From contig CAWFQE010000012.1 in assembly GCA_963817885.1 (NCBI GenBank), positions 660,406-724,405 on the forward strand: a DNA stretch of 64,000 bases, given 5' to 3'. Positions 16,163 to 25,529 of this stretch are shown in pieces. Both the position numbers and the translations under genes were made by a program. The DNA is from CAVOHU01 sp963817885. GTDB lineage: Bacteria > Acidobacteriota > Vicinamibacteria > Vicinamibacterales > JAKQTR01. A model generated the notes under the pieces. The model saw nothing but the letters and a program-made list of their open reading frames with translations. It was not told where the DNA came from and did no database searches. Within the stretch, counting starts at the first letter, position 1; each line of letters opens with the position of its first letter.

Positions 16163-17689
16163 ATGCCATTTCCTGAGGACTCGTCATCGATCTCCGTCAC
16201 GTTCGATTCGCCCAGCCGTGCCGAGACCGATTGGCTGGCCGTTCCTCTGTTCGAAGGAGACGGCGTGGAAGCGTGGCCCTGGATGGCGGGGTCGACTCGC
16301 ACCGAGGTTGCTCGGGCCCTGCGCGTCAGAGAGGCGAGCGCCAAGCCGTTCGGAATCTTCCTTTCCCCGGTGACCGATGGCGGAATGAGGGCGTCGCGCG
16401 TGGTGCTGGTCGGTGCCGGGAGCCGCGACAGCTACGGAACCGATCGCGCCAGGAGACTCGCCACCTCGGCGGCCCTGGCCGCCCGGGAGCGTGGCGCCTC
16501 GCGTGTCGCGCTCATCATGGCAGGCGTGCCCGCGCATGCTGATGAGGCGCAGGCGATGGCCGAGGGGCTGACCCTTTCGAAGTTTCAGCCCGCCGCGTAC
16601 AAGACCGATGTCGAGTCCCGCAAGGCGAACCCGGCGTTGACGGTGGTGGCCGGAGCGGATGTCACGCCGCCGGTCCGCTCGGAGATCGAGCGAGCGGTCG
16701 CGAGAGGACACGTGCTGGGGAATTGCAGCAACCTCGCGAGAGACCTCGCCAACGAACCCGCCAACCGGATGACCCCGGCGGCCTTCGCGGAGAGCGCGCG
16801 CCGCCTCTCGTCGGAGACCGATCTCTCGCTGGAGATCCTGGACGAGGGACGAATTGCCGAGCTGGGCATGGGCCTGCTGCTGGCCGTCGGGCAGGGGAGC
16901 AGCGAACGGCCCCGGGTGGTCGTGCTGCGATACGAGCCCGCGCACGCGGCGTCCGATTCGGTGCTCGGCATGGTCGGCAAGGGCGTGACGTTCGATTCCG
17001 GCGGGATTTCGATCAAGCCCTCCGACGGGATGTTCCGGATGAAGACCGACATGACGGGCGGCGCCGCCGTCGTTGCGGCCATGCTCGGAGTGGCCGCCCT
17101 GAAGCCGGCGATTCGCGTGATTGGGGTGGTGCCCCTTGCGGAGAACATGCCGGGCGGCCGGGCGATGCGGCCGGGCGACGTCGTCCGAGGCGCCGAAGGC
17201 ACGACGGTCGAGATCATCGACACTGACGCGGAAGGCCGACTGCTGCTGGCCGACGGGCTATGGTATGCGCGGCGGCTCGGCGCGACGCACCTGATCGATG
17301 TGGCGACGCTCACCGGCGCCGTCCAGGTGGCCCTGGGCCGCACGACGAGCGGGCTGCTCGGCGGGCCTGACTGGTGGCTGGACCTGGTCCGGAAGACGGC
17401 GGACCGCGAAGGGGATCGCGCGTGGATCCTGCCGACCTTCGATGACTACAAGGACCTGCTCCGCAGCGAGATCGCCGACCTCGCCAACGTCGGAGGCCGG
17501 GTCGCGGGCGCCATCTCGGCAGCGTTGTTCCTGAAGGAATTCTCGGGCGGGCTGCCCTGGGCGCATCTCGACATTGCGGGAACGTCCTGGGCCGATGAGG
17601 CGCAGCCGTATCAACCGAAGGGACCAACCGGCGTGGCTGTTCGCACGCTTGTCGAGATGGCGTTCACGAGCCGGTTGTGGAAGGCCTAG
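16163..17689 (+). CDS. pepA: M17 leucyl aminopeptidase
   Basis: This 508-residue enzyme is a cytosolic leucine aminopeptidase using two metal ions. Catalytic-domain signatures run in order: RDLANEPANRMTP, GKGVTFDSGGISIKP (metal Lys and Asp), MKTDMTGGAAV and the DTDAEGRLLLADGL motif. That motif normally begins NTDAEGR, so the Asn is replaced by Asp here. HLDIAGTSW follows near the end. The N-terminal macro-like domain covers about residues 1-170. A TTG at 16145 is possible upstream, but ATG 16163 behind the GATAAT box is preferred. Its 3' end overlaps the convergent gene at 17686 by four bases. Confidence 0.93.
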   Translation: MPFPEDSSSISVTFDSPSRAETDWLAVPLFEGDGVEAWPWMAGSTRTEVARALRVREASAKPFGIFLSPVTDGGMRASRVVLVGAGSRDSYGTDRARRLATSAALAARERGASRVALIMAGVPAHADEAQAMAEGLTLSKFQPAAYKTDVESRKANPALTVVAGADVTPPVRSEIERAVARGHVLGNCSNLARDLANEPANRMTPAAFAESARRLSSETDLSLEILDEGRIAELGMGLLLAVGQGSSERPRVVVLRYEPAHAASDSVLGMVGKGVTFDSGGISIKPSDGMFRMKTDMTGGAAVVAAMLGVAALKPAIRVIGVVPLAENMPGGRAMRPGDVVRGAEGTTVEIIDTDAEGRLLLADGLWYARRLGATHLIDVATLTGAVQVALGRTTSGLLGGPDWWLDLVRKTADREGDRAWILPTFDDYKDLLRSEIADLANVGGRVAGAISAALFLKEFSGGLPWAHLDIAGTSWADEAQPYQPKGPTGVAVRTLVEMAFTSRLWKA

Positions 17690-17937
17690 CGTGGAGGTGC
17701 GTTGAGCCGTAGTTCCACGGCGTCCGAGTCCTTCTCGTTGCCGCGCTCTCGCCGCCGCCGGCTGATCCAGATGAAGAGCAGCCCCAGCATTCCTCCAAGC
17801 AGCAGCGAACCGATCAGGATCGCGCCCGTCAGTCCCAGGGAGTTCAGGACAATGTCGACCACCGTGACTTCCGGTGTGGCCGGAGGCACCACCTTGATGA
17901 TGATCGGTGTGACCGGGCCGGGGTCGATCATGCTCAC
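17686..17937 (-). CDS. Small single-pass membrane protein, unknown
   Basis: The 83-residue protein has one hydrophobic span (about residues 35-58, GLTGAILIGSLLLGGMLGLL), followed by a strongly basic stretch ISRRRRERG. The positive-inside rule puts the C-terminus in the cytoplasm. The N-terminal 30 residues are Pro/Val-rich. The start is GTG 17937 with GGAG six bases upstream; ATG 17931 is an alternative. I do not recognise a family. It lies upstream of, and on the same strand as, nothing within 200 bases except the amidase, which starts further upstream. Confidence 0.6.
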   Translation of the reverse strand: MSMIDPGPVTPIIIKVVPPATPEVTVVDIVLNSLGLTGAILIGSLLLGGMLGLLFIWISRRRRERGNEKDSDAVELRLNAPPR

Positions 17938-18009
17938 ATTCTACTCCGTGGCTGATGGCGGCGCGGACTGGCGACGAGAATGGCGCGGGGGAGCGAACTC
18001 CGCAGGAAC

Positions 18010-19989
18010 TTACTTTGCGATCGGCAGCTCTGACGGGACGGAATTCTTCTTGAGCGAACGCTGGTACCGGCTGATTCCCTCGAGCAGCGCTTCAGCGGCA
18101 CGCTGGCGATAGTTCGCGTTGGCCAGCAACCGGCCTTCCTGAGGGTTCGTGATGAACGCGACCTCGGCGAGCACGCTCGGCATCGCCGCCCCGATCAGCA
18201 CGACGAACGGAGCCTGCTTCACGCCGAGGTCCCGCACGGCCTGAGACTGCACCCGAAGCCGGCGCACCAGCGAGAGCTGAACCTGTCGTGCCAGGTCTCG
18301 TGACTCGTCGACCTTGCTGTTGAGCGCGATGACCCGGACAATTTCCGACAGGCTGCCCATGGGCAGGGCGGCCGAGGCGTTCTCGCGTGCCGCGACGGTG
18401 GCCGCGTGGGCCGTCGACGCGAAGTTGAGCGAGTAGGTTTCCACGCCGTGAATCAGCGGGTCCTTCGCCGCGTTGCAGTGAATCGACAGGAAGAGGTCGG
18501 CGCCCGCTCGATTGGCAATCGCCGTCCGTTCCTCGAGAGGCACGTAGACATCCGTGCGTCTCGTCATCACAACCTCTATCCCGGGTTCTTTCACGAGGAG
18601 CTTCTCGAGGCGCAGCGCAATGTCCAGGGTCATGTCCGCCTCGGTGACGCCTGCGCCCACCGCTCCGGGGTCGCGCCCTCCGTGGCCCGGGTCGATGACG
18701 ATTCGGCCGACACCCAGCCCGAGCTGGCGCGCGAGCGAATAGCCGCCCGACAGATTCGACGTCGGCGGATCCGGCGCCGCAGCCAGGGCCGGCGCCTTGC
18801 CTCGATCCGCGCCTGGCGGCGCCGGCGAGATCGGCGCTGCGTCGGCCTTGGGTGCCGGCTCCAGCAGCACGAGCTTCCCCTGGATCGTGGGAGGCAGCAG
18901 CGGCGGCTCGGGACTGTGGCGCGGCGCGATACGCGGGCCGGCAGGGACGCTCGGCAGAACGCTCGGCGTCTCGCGCGCCGCGCCCGGCACGACGGGCCTG
19001 ACCGAAGCGCCGGAGGGGCCGATCGCCTTGCCCGGATCCGAAGGCGGCGCGGGTTTGACGGCGGGCAGCCCGGGCGGAGGCGCCGTTCGATAGCAGTCGA
19101 TGATGAGGCGATAGGGCTCACGCGCCATCTTCACGGAATACCGTGCGACGCCGTCCAGCTCGAGAACGATCCGCGTCACCTGGTTGGGATGGCGGCCGAC
19201 GCGTATCTGGCGGACGACGTCGGTGTCGTAGGTCAGGACTGCGTCGCGGAGCGCGTCGATGGCGCGTGTGTTCGCCAGATCGAAAAACACCCGCGGCGGC
19301 CCGTCGAGCCGTTCTTCACGATAGGTGGTCGGGCCGTCGAGCTCGACGATGACTTCGACCGCCTCAGGCGTCGTCGCTCGCGTGATCCGCTGGATCGACA
19401 CGGTCGGCGGCTCCGCGATGGAGGGGGCTTCCTTCCTGGCGGCCGCGTCGCGTGCCGGTTCGGTTGCCGGCGGCGGAGCCTCGTCCGCGCGCTTCGGCTC
19501 ACTTCGAGATGGTGTCTTCGCGGACGGCAACTCGAGCTGTGAGGCTTCGGCACGCGCCTTGGCGACGAAGGCGCTCGACGGATACTCGGAGACGAGCGCC
19601 TTCAGCATCGCGATGGCCGTTTGCCGATCCCGCTCTTCGCCGAACCGTGCGAATGCGTCCACCGCCAGGTGCGCGCCCTGCCACAGCGCATTGTCACAGT
19701 ACCCGCTGGTCGGATAGCGCCACACGATCGCGCGATAGGCGTCGATGGCTGCCCGATAGTCGCGCAGGGTCGAGGACAGGGTGCTCGCAGACTGTGCCAG
19801 TGCGGAGCGCAGCTGGAGCTCCCGCGCCTGGGCCGCGGCGTACATGTCCTTCGGCGAAGGGGACGGCGCCTGAGCGCCTGCCGGGAGGCCGGTGGCGAGA
19901 ATCACCGCCGTCAGCGAGACGCACATCCACTGGCACGTCCAGGCCGACGCGATCGATCGGCGCGACAGGGCGGAAGCGCGAGTCTTCAC
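18010..19989 (-). CDS. amiC: N-acetylmuramoyl-L-alanine amidase with AMIN domain
   Basis: This 659-residue periplasmic amidase cleaves the peptide stem from peptidoglycan. A signal peptide occupies about residues 1-40. A TPR-like helical region follows (about 45-150). The AMIN targeting domain is at about 195-300 (VEVIVELDGPTTYREERLDG) and a Pro-rich linker at 300-410. The Amidase_3 catalytic domain is at about 425-640: IVIDPGHGGRDPGAVG with zinc His, Glu in TEADMTLDIA, SIHCNAA with zinc His, and the catalytic Glu in LAEVAFITN. It overlaps the end of ftsK by four bases, which suggests joint expression of two cell-division functions. The symbol amiC is by domain similarity. Confidence 0.9.
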   Translation of the reverse strand: MKTRASALSRRSIASAWTCQWMCVSLTAVILATGLPAGAQAPSPSPKDMYAAAQARELQLRSALAQSASTLSSTLRDYRAAIDAYRAIVWRYPTSGYCDNALWQGAHLAVDAFARFGEERDRQTAIAMLKALVSEYPSSAFVAKARAEASQLELPSAKTPSRSEPKRADEAPPPATEPARDAAARKEAPSIAEPPTVSIQRITRATTPEAVEVIVELDGPTTYREERLDGPPRVFFDLANTRAIDALRDAVLTYDTDVVRQIRVGRHPNQVTRIVLELDGVARYSVKMAREPYRLIIDCYRTAPPPGLPAVKPAPPSDPGKAIGPSGASVRPVVPGAARETPSVLPSVPAGPRIAPRHSPEPPLLPPTIQGKLVLLEPAPKADAAPISPAPPGADRGKAPALAAAPDPPTSNLSGGYSLARQLGLGVGRIVIDPGHGGRDPGAVGAGVTEADMTLDIALRLEKLLVKEPGIEVVMTRRTDVYVPLEERTAIANRAGADLFLSIHCNAAKDPLIHGVETYSLNFASTAHAATVAARENASAALPMGSLSEIVRVIALNSKVDESRDLARQVQLSLVRRLRVQSQAVRDLGVKQAPFVVLIGAAMPSVLAEVAFITNPQEGRLLANANYRQRAAEALLEGISRYQRSLKKNSVPSELPIAK

Positions 19990-22349
19990 CGCGGGTGCGA
20001 GTCCACCTCGTCGAAGTAGCCCTTGTCCACCAGCACATCCCGTGGCTTGCCGCCGGCCGCGGGAGAGACCAGTCCCTCAGCTTCCATCATGTCGACCAGG
20101 CGCGCGGCGCGGCTGAAACCGATTCGCAGCCGCCGCTGGAGATACGAAATCGACGCCTGGCCGCTCGACACCACGATTCGCGCGGCTTCGTCGTAGAGAT
20201 CGTCCTTCTCGAATTCGAGGGCTTCCTGCGACTGGGCTTCCTGCGTGATCGTGGTGTTGAACACGGGCTTGCCCTGCTTGCGCAGGTAACTGGCGAGGCG
20301 GGCCGTTTCCTGCTCCGAGATATACGGCCCGTGAAGCCTGACCAGCCTCGCGGTGGCCGGCGCGAGGAACAGCATGTCTCCGCGCCCGAGGAGCTGCTCG
20401 GCCCCATTGCCATCCAGGATGGTCCTGGAGTCGACCTTGGACGAGACCCGGAACGAAATGCGGGCCGGCAGGTTCGCCTTGATCAGGCCCGTGATGACAT
20501 CGACCGACGGGCGCTGCGTGGCCAGGATCAGATGGATGCCCACCGCGCGCGCCATCTGGGCAAGGCGGCAAATCGACTCTTCGACTTCGTTGCCGGCCAC
20601 CATCATCAGATCCGCCAACTCGTCGATGACCAGCACGATGTACGGGAGCTGCCGGGGCTCATCTTCGTCTTTCGGCCGCGCCGTGTCTTCGAGCAGGTGG
20701 CGCACGTTCCGGTTGTACTGGTCGATGTTCCTGACGCCTTCGGCCGCCAGCGTCTTGTAGCGCTCCTCCATCTCGTGAACCGCCCAGTTGAGGGCGTTCG
20801 AGGCCTGCTTCGGCTCGACGACGACGGGCGTGAGCAGATGAGGGATTTCTTCGTACATGCCAAGCTCGAGTCGCTTGGGATCAATCAGGATGAGCCGGAC
20901 TTCCTCGGGCGTCGCCCGATACAGGATGCTGGTCAGCATCGCGTTCATCGCGACCGACTTGCCGGTGCCGGTCGATCCCGCGATCAGCAGGTGCGGCATC
21001 AGCGCGAGGTCGCCCATCATCGGTTCGCCGTGGATCGTCTTGCCCAGCGCCACGGTCAACTTCGATCCCGCACGCCGGTATCCGTCCGATTCCAGCAGCT
21101 CTCGAAGGGAGATCGTGTCGCGATCCGGGTTGGGGATCTGGATCCCGACGGTGGATTTCCCCGGCAGGCGTTCGATCAGCACGGACTCGGCCTGCATCGC
21201 CAGGCAGAGATCGTCGGCCAGGCCCGTCACCTTGCTGTATTTGACGCCCGCATCCGGCTTGAACTCGAAGGTGGTGACCACCGGGCCTGGGTGGATCTTG
21301 ACCACCGTCCCGTCGACCGCAAACTCCCGGCACTTCTCTTCGAGGAGCCGCGCCGATTCGAGCAGCGCCCGTTCGTCAATCTTGCGCTCGGTGCGGGGCG
21401 GATCGAGCAGCGAGAGCGGCGGCAGGACGAACCCGTCGCGCCTGCGTTCGACGGGCGCCCGTCCGAGGCCCGGCGGTGTCACCGGCTGCACCAGCGGCGG
21501 CGCCATCAGCACTTTCTGATCCCGGGCCTTGTCTTTCGGCGGCAGCCAGCTCGACTCGGGCGGGCGCGTGGCGGCCAGCTTGGCCGGGACCGCGGGGCGC
21601 ACCGGCTGCGCGGGGGCGGCCGGCTTGCCCCCGTTGGCCGGGGCACCGACCGGCGGGATCGCCTTCACCGGTCTTGCCGCCTCCTCGGATTCCTGTGCGT
21701 GCCGCTGGGTGTGTTTCGCGATCACCTCTCGCCGCTGCCGATCGCGGCGTCGCGCATCGCGCCAGGCGCGGAGCCCTGCCGCCCCCCGCATCGCGGCAGA
21801 CACGATCCATCTGCCGGCCGCCGCGAACATCCTGCCAAACGAGAAGTGCGTGGCGAGAATTGCGCTCAGGAACAGCAGCGCGGTGATGACGATGAGGGAG
21901 CCGGTTCGGTTGAACTGGCCGAGGAGCGCGCCCGAGAGCTGATCTCCCAGAAACCCCCCGGCCGGGAACTGGTGAGTCGCCACCGAGACGGTTCCGAGCG
22001 CCAGCGTGAAGAACGAGCTGAGGCATCCGAACAGCAGCACGACCCCGACGAGCTTGGTGTAGGCGGCATCCACGGCGCGACACCAGAACAGCTTCCAGCC
22101 GAGTGTGAGGAAGATCGCGGGAACCAGGTACGCGGCGAAGCCCGTGAGCTGGAAGGCGAGCTCCGCGAAGAACGCCCCGACCCTCCCGACAAGGTTCGAC
22201 GGCACCCCGGGCGCGCCGGCATTGAAGTACCACGCCGGATCCGAGGGATCGTAGGTGACCAGCGCGACCAGGCACATCAGCCCGACCGCGAAGCACACCA
22301 CGCCGATGAGTTCGCTGATCCGCCGCGAGAGGGTGGAGGAGGCTGTCAC
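19986..22349 (-). CDS. ftsK: DNA translocase FtsK/SpoIIIE
   Basis: FtsK pumps chromosomal DNA through the closing septum and helps dimer resolution. Four or five membrane helices fill about residues 10-175. A Pro/Ala-rich linker follows. The motor has the Walker A motif LLIAGSTGTGKSVAMNAML, LILIDPKRLELGMYEEIPHL, Walker B LPYIVLVIDELADLMMVAG and ILATQRPSVDVITGLIKAN. The C-terminal gamma winged helix is at about 715-780 (GQASISYLQRRLRIGFSRAA), which reads KOPS sites. I chose GTG 22349 (787 residues) because upstream codons overlap the RNase J gene in another frame. That start is five bases after the rnj stop. Confidence 0.94.
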   Translation of the reverse strand: MTASSTLSRRISELIGVVCFAVGLMCLVALVTYDPSDPAWYFNAGAPGVPSNLVGRVGAFFAELAFQLTGFAAYLVPAIFLTLGWKLFWCRAVDAAYTKLVGVVLLFGCLSSFFTLALGTVSVATHQFPAGGFLGDQLSGALLGQFNRTGSLIVITALLFLSAILATHFSFGRMFAAAGRWIVSAAMRGAAGLRAWRDARRRDRQRREVIAKHTQRHAQESEEAARPVKAIPPVGAPANGGKPAAPAQPVRPAVPAKLAATRPPESSWLPPKDKARDQKVLMAPPLVQPVTPPGLGRAPVERRRDGFVLPPLSLLDPPRTERKIDERALLESARLLEEKCREFAVDGTVVKIHPGPVVTTFEFKPDAGVKYSKVTGLADDLCLAMQAESVLIERLPGKSTVGIQIPNPDRDTISLRELLESDGYRRAGSKLTVALGKTIHGEPMMGDLALMPHLLIAGSTGTGKSVAMNAMLTSILYRATPEEVRLILIDPKRLELGMYEEIPHLLTPVVVEPKQASNALNWAVHEMEERYKTLAAEGVRNIDQYNRNVRHLLEDTARPKDEDEPRQLPYIVLVIDELADLMMVAGNEVEESICRLAQMARAVGIHLILATQRPSVDVITGLIKANLPARISFRVSSKVDSRTILDGNGAEQLLGRGDMLFLAPATARLVRLHGPYISEQETARLASYLRKQGKPVFNTTITQEAQSQEALEFEKDDLYDEAARIVVSSGQASISYLQRRLRIGFSRAARLVDMMEAEGLVSPAAGGKPRDVLVDKGYFDEVDSHPR

Positions 22350-22353
22350 GGTC

Positions 22354-24051
22354 TCAGATCTCCATGATGACCGGAAGCACCAGGGGACGCTGGCCAAACC
22401 GCTTCCGGAAGAACCGGCGCAACTCGACCCCGATCTTGTCCTTGATGATTCCGTAGTCGGTCCGCTCTTCCACGCTGGCCGATTCCAGCAGCTCGGCAAT
22501 GATGCGGGTCGCCTCACGCAACGGGCCGTCGAGGCCCTGATCGAGCGCCAGGCCGCGGGTGATCAGATCGGGAACGCCTTCGATGAACCCGGTCTGCTTG
22601 TTGATCGCGATCACCGGCACCACGAGCCCGTCTTCGGCGAGGTGCCGGCGATCACGCAGGACCTCGTCGTCCAGGCCGGCCAACCCGGTGCCGTCGATGA
22701 GCACGCGTCCGGCCGTCACCTTCCCGACGATGCGGCCGCCGCCGCCGTCGAACTGCAGGCGGTCGCCGTTCTCCGCGATGATGATGTCCACGCGGCTGGG
22801 CAGGTTGTGGGTCAGCCGTTCGGCCGTCCGTGCATAGCGCGAGCGCTGGCGGAACTCGCCGTGGATCGGCACGAAGGTTCTCGGCCGGACCAGCGACAGC
22901 ATCAGCTTCAGTTCCTCTTCGCTGCCGTGGCCTGACACGTGCACGTGCTTGATCCCCTCGTGGATGACCTCCGCCCCGCGCCTCGAGATGTGATTGATGA
23001 CGCGGTCGATTGCCCGTTCGTTCCCCGGGATTTCCCGCGACGAGAAGACCACCACGTCCTCGGGCGTGAGCGACACGTGGCGATGGTCGTCAATCGCAAT
23101 CCGCGACAGCGCCGACAGCGATTCACCCTGGCTGCCCGTGGTCAGGCACAGCACTGTGCGGGGATCGTGGTTCTTGATCTCCGAGTCGCGGATCGTCAGG
23201 CCCGGCGGAATCGTCAGGTACCCGAGCCGCTGCGCGATCTGGGAGTTCTCGACCATCCCGCGGCCGACGAAGGCGACCTTGCGTTCGAACCGTGCCGCCA
23301 GGTTGACCAGGATCTGGATCCGGAACAGGCTCGTGGCAAACGCCGTGACGATGAGTTTTCCGCGCGTGCTCGCAAAGATCTCCTCGAAGGCTTCGATGAC
23401 GTCGGTTTCGGACCCGGTGAAGCCCGGGCGCTCGATGTTGGTGCTGTCGGCGAACAGCGCCATGACGCCGGCGGCCCCGAGCTCGGCGAAGCGGTGGAAA
23501 TCGAAGTGCTCGCCGTCGAGCGGCGTCTGGTCGATCTTGTAGTCGCCCGTGTGGATGAGCACGCCTTCAGGGGTATGGATGGCGACCGCCACGCAGTCCG
23601 GCATGCTGTGCGTGACGCGGAGGAACTCGATCTTGAAGTCGCCGACCTCGATCACGTCGCGCGGCCGGATCGGAATCAGCCGGTCGGCATAGGGAATACC
23701 AAGCTCGTCGAGCTTCGTCTCGAGCAGGGCCAGCGTCAGCGGGGTGCCATAGACCGGCCCCGACCACTGCCGCATCACGTGGGGCACGGCCCCGATGTGG
23801 TCTTCGTGACCGTGGGTCAGGACGAGCGCCGAGATCCGGTCGCCGCGTTGCTGCAGGAACGACAGGTCGGGAATGATGAGATCGACCCCGAGAAATTCCG
23901 GTTCGGGGAACATCGCCCCGGCGTCGATCAGGACGACCGTCCGGTCCCAGGTCACGGCCATCATGTTCATGCCGAACTCTGACAGACCGCCGAGTGGGAC
24001 TACCTCCAGCGTCGGCCTGGTAGAATCGCGTTCGGCATTCGGGCTAGGCAT
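22354..24051 (-). CDS. rnj: Ribonuclease J
   Basis: This 565-residue metallo-beta-lactamase/beta-CASP nuclease is a 5' exo- and endoribonuclease in mRNA turnover and rRNA maturation. VVLIDAGAMFP and LTHGHEDHIGAVPHVM give the zinc site. GDYKIDQTPLDG and ADSTNIERPGFTGSE follow, then the beta-CASP part (ALVTTGSQGE-like CLTTGSQGESLSALSRIA) and HVSGHGSEEELKLML. The C-terminal domain is complete. A 236-base leader separates it from rsmA. The ftsK start lies five bases downstream of its stop. Confidence 0.94.
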   Translation of the reverse strand: MPSPNAERDSTRPTLEVVPLGGLSEFGMNMMAVTWDRTVVLIDAGAMFPEPEFLGVDLIIPDLSFLQQRGDRISALVLTHGHEDHIGAVPHVMRQWSGPVYGTPLTLALLETKLDELGIPYADRLIPIRPRDVIEVGDFKIEFLRVTHSMPDCVAVAIHTPEGVLIHTGDYKIDQTPLDGEHFDFHRFAELGAAGVMALFADSTNIERPGFTGSETDVIEAFEEIFASTRGKLIVTAFATSLFRIQILVNLAARFERKVAFVGRGMVENSQIAQRLGYLTIPPGLTIRDSEIKNHDPRTVLCLTTGSQGESLSALSRIAIDDHRHVSLTPEDVVVFSSREIPGNERAIDRVINHISRRGAEVIHEGIKHVHVSGHGSEEELKLMLSLVRPRTFVPIHGEFRQRSRYARTAERLTHNLPSRVDIIIAENGDRLQFDGGGGRIVGKVTAGRVLIDGTGLAGLDDEVLRDRRHLAEDGLVVPVIAINKQTGFIEGVPDLITRGLALDQGLDGPLREATRIIAELLESASVEERTDYGIIKDKIGVELRRFFRKRFGQRPLVLPVIMEI

Positions 24052-24287
24052 CGACGTGCACGTTCCTCATGATGGGCTGGGATAATCCGGCGGGCGGGCG
24101 GACTGTCCCAGCGACCTGACAACCCTCGAGCTGCCGGTTCGATGCGGGCAATGAGCCCGGGAGACGGGCGATCATCACCGCGTGGCGGCTGTTGACACAC
24201 CACAATCCGCATCGTCCGACCGGGCGCCTGCAGGCTGCTGGGAAAGCCTGTAAGACAGACTGGATCAGGCGAATCTTGACACGCGCA
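24052..24287 (-). promoter_or_regulatory. Long 5' leader of RNase J with a promoter at the rsmA end
   Basis: On the minus strand a TATAGT box overlaps the rsmA stop codon (about 24290). A transcript from it would carry roughly 230 untranslated bases before the RNase J ATG. No ORF with conserved features is seen inside. Long leaders are typical of RNase genes that control their own mRNA in other bacteria, so a structured or autoregulatory leader is plausible. I cannot assign a known RNA family. Confidence 0.35.
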
Positions 24288-25106
24288 CTATACCACAGGC
24301 CGCGAGTCGCCGGCACTCAGGTGGTCCGCAAGCCTAGCCAGCTCCGTAAGATGGAGGGTTTCAGGCCGGCGGGCCGGATCGATGCCCGTCGACGCGAGCA
24401 CGGGCCCCGGCAGAAGACCTCGCTCGGCCAGGTGGGGCTTGAGCGCGTTCGCCAGCGTCTTCCTCCGATGCATGAACAGCGCCCGAACCAGGGCCTCGAA
24501 CCCGGCCCGATCGCGAATGGCCACCGCCGGCGGGTGGAACCGGAGGCGAATCAGCGCTGAGGTGACCTTGGGTGGCGGCCGGAACGCACCCGGCGGCAGC
24601 ACGAACAGCCGTTCGACGTCGGCCTCGAGCTGGACCATGACGGAGAGCACCCCCGTCTCGCGCGAGCCTTCGGCGGCGGCCAGCCGGTCGGCGACTTCTC
24701 GCTGGACCATCAGGACGGCGTCCGAAAACGCGCCGGTCCGGCGCTGGATCTCGATCAGCTTGAAGATGATAGGGGACGACACGTAGTAGGGCAGGTTGCC
24801 GACCACACGAAACCCGCCGGGAGCGGGCGCCTCACCGAGAAACGCCGCCGGATCGATCGAGAGGACATCGCCCTGGACGAGCCGGGCGTGAGACGGAAGC
24901 CGCCTGGCCAGGCTCGCCACCAGGTCGCGGTCGATTTCCACGCCGACCAGGGATCGAACCAGAGGACAAAGCGCCAGTGTCAGGCCGCCGCGGCCGGGCC
25001 CGATCTCGATCAGGTGATCGGCCGGTTTCGGTCCGATGGCGGCGACCACTTTTCCGACCCATGACGGTTCGAGAAAGTGCTGGCCGAATCGGCGACGAGG
25101 GATCAC
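24288..25106 (-). CDS. rsmA: 16S rRNA dimethyladenosine transferase
   Basis: RsmA (KsgA) dimethylates two adjacent adenines in helix 45 of 16S rRNA. The 272-residue protein begins RRRFGQHFLEPSWV (FGQHFL SAM loop). It then shows LIEIGPGRGGLTLAL, VEIDRDL, the catalytic NLPYYVSSPIIFKL motif, MVQREVADRL and RPPPKVTSALIRL. Length is normal. The ATG at 25106 directly abuts the metallopeptidase stop (25107). With that gene and nth it forms a tight three-gene run. Confidence 0.95.
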   Translation of the reverse strand: MIPRRRFGQHFLEPSWVGKVVAAIGPKPADHLIEIGPGRGGLTLALCPLVRSLVGVEIDRDLVASLARRLPSHARLVQGDVLSIDPAAFLGEAPAPGGFRVVGNLPYYVSSPIIFKLIEIQRRTGAFSDAVLMVQREVADRLAAAEGSRETGVLSVMVQLEADVERLFVLPPGAFRPPPKVTSALIRLRFHPPAVAIRDRAGFEALVRALFMHRRKTLANALKPHLAERGLLPGPVLASTGIDPARRPETLHLTELARLADHLSAGDSRPVV

Positions 25107-25529
25107 CTAGTTCTCCTCCGCAGGTCCGTCTCCGTCGGAGTCGGTGCCGTCGCCGTTCCAGTAGCGCTCCTCGATGTCCTCGATCTCCTCTTCCGACAAT
25201 CCGAAGTAGTGCCCCACCTCGTGGATGAGCGTTTCGCCGATCTCGGCCACCACCTCATCGTCGGTGTCGCAGGCGTCTTCGATCGGGCCCTGAAAGATCA
25301 GGATCCGGTCGGGCAGCACGTTTCCGAAATCCCAGCGGCGTTCCGGCAGCGGTGTCCCCTGGTAGAGGCCGAAGAGCGTATCCGGCGGATCGATCTCCGC
25401 CTCCTCGAGCAGGGCCGGCGAGGGCTCGTCCTCGACGATGATCGCGATGTTCGTCATGTGATCGCGGAATTGCCTTGGCAGGGTCCGGATGGCGTCCGCG
25501 ACCAGTTGCTCGAATCGGTGGCGCGTCAT
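25107..25529 (-). CDS. Minimal zinc metallopeptidase (zincin, DUF1025 type)
   Basis: The 140-residue protein has the zinc motif ETLIHEVGHYFGLSEEEIED (HExxH) near residue 103 and a C-terminal acidic tail rich in Asp, Gly and Glu. It matches the small stand-alone family with PF06262-like features (an acidic WDFGNVLPDRILIFQGP segment ahead of HExxH). The substrate is unknown to me. Its ATG (25529) overlaps the nth stop by four bases. Confidence 0.85.
   Translation of the reverse strand: MTRHRFEQLVADAIRTLPRQFRDHMTNIAIIVEDEPSPALLEEAEIDPPDTLFGLYQGTPLPERRWDFGNVLPDRILIFQGPIEDACDTDDEVVAEIGETLIHEVGHYFGLSEEEIEDIEERYWNGDGTDSDGDGPAEEN

Noticed and set aside
19452..22367. A plus-strand open frame of 971 codons opposite ftsK and the amidase
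   Set aside because: It is a GC-driven shadow: no domain, no start signal, low-complexity Arg/Gly/Ala content, and it lies antisense to two well-supported genes.
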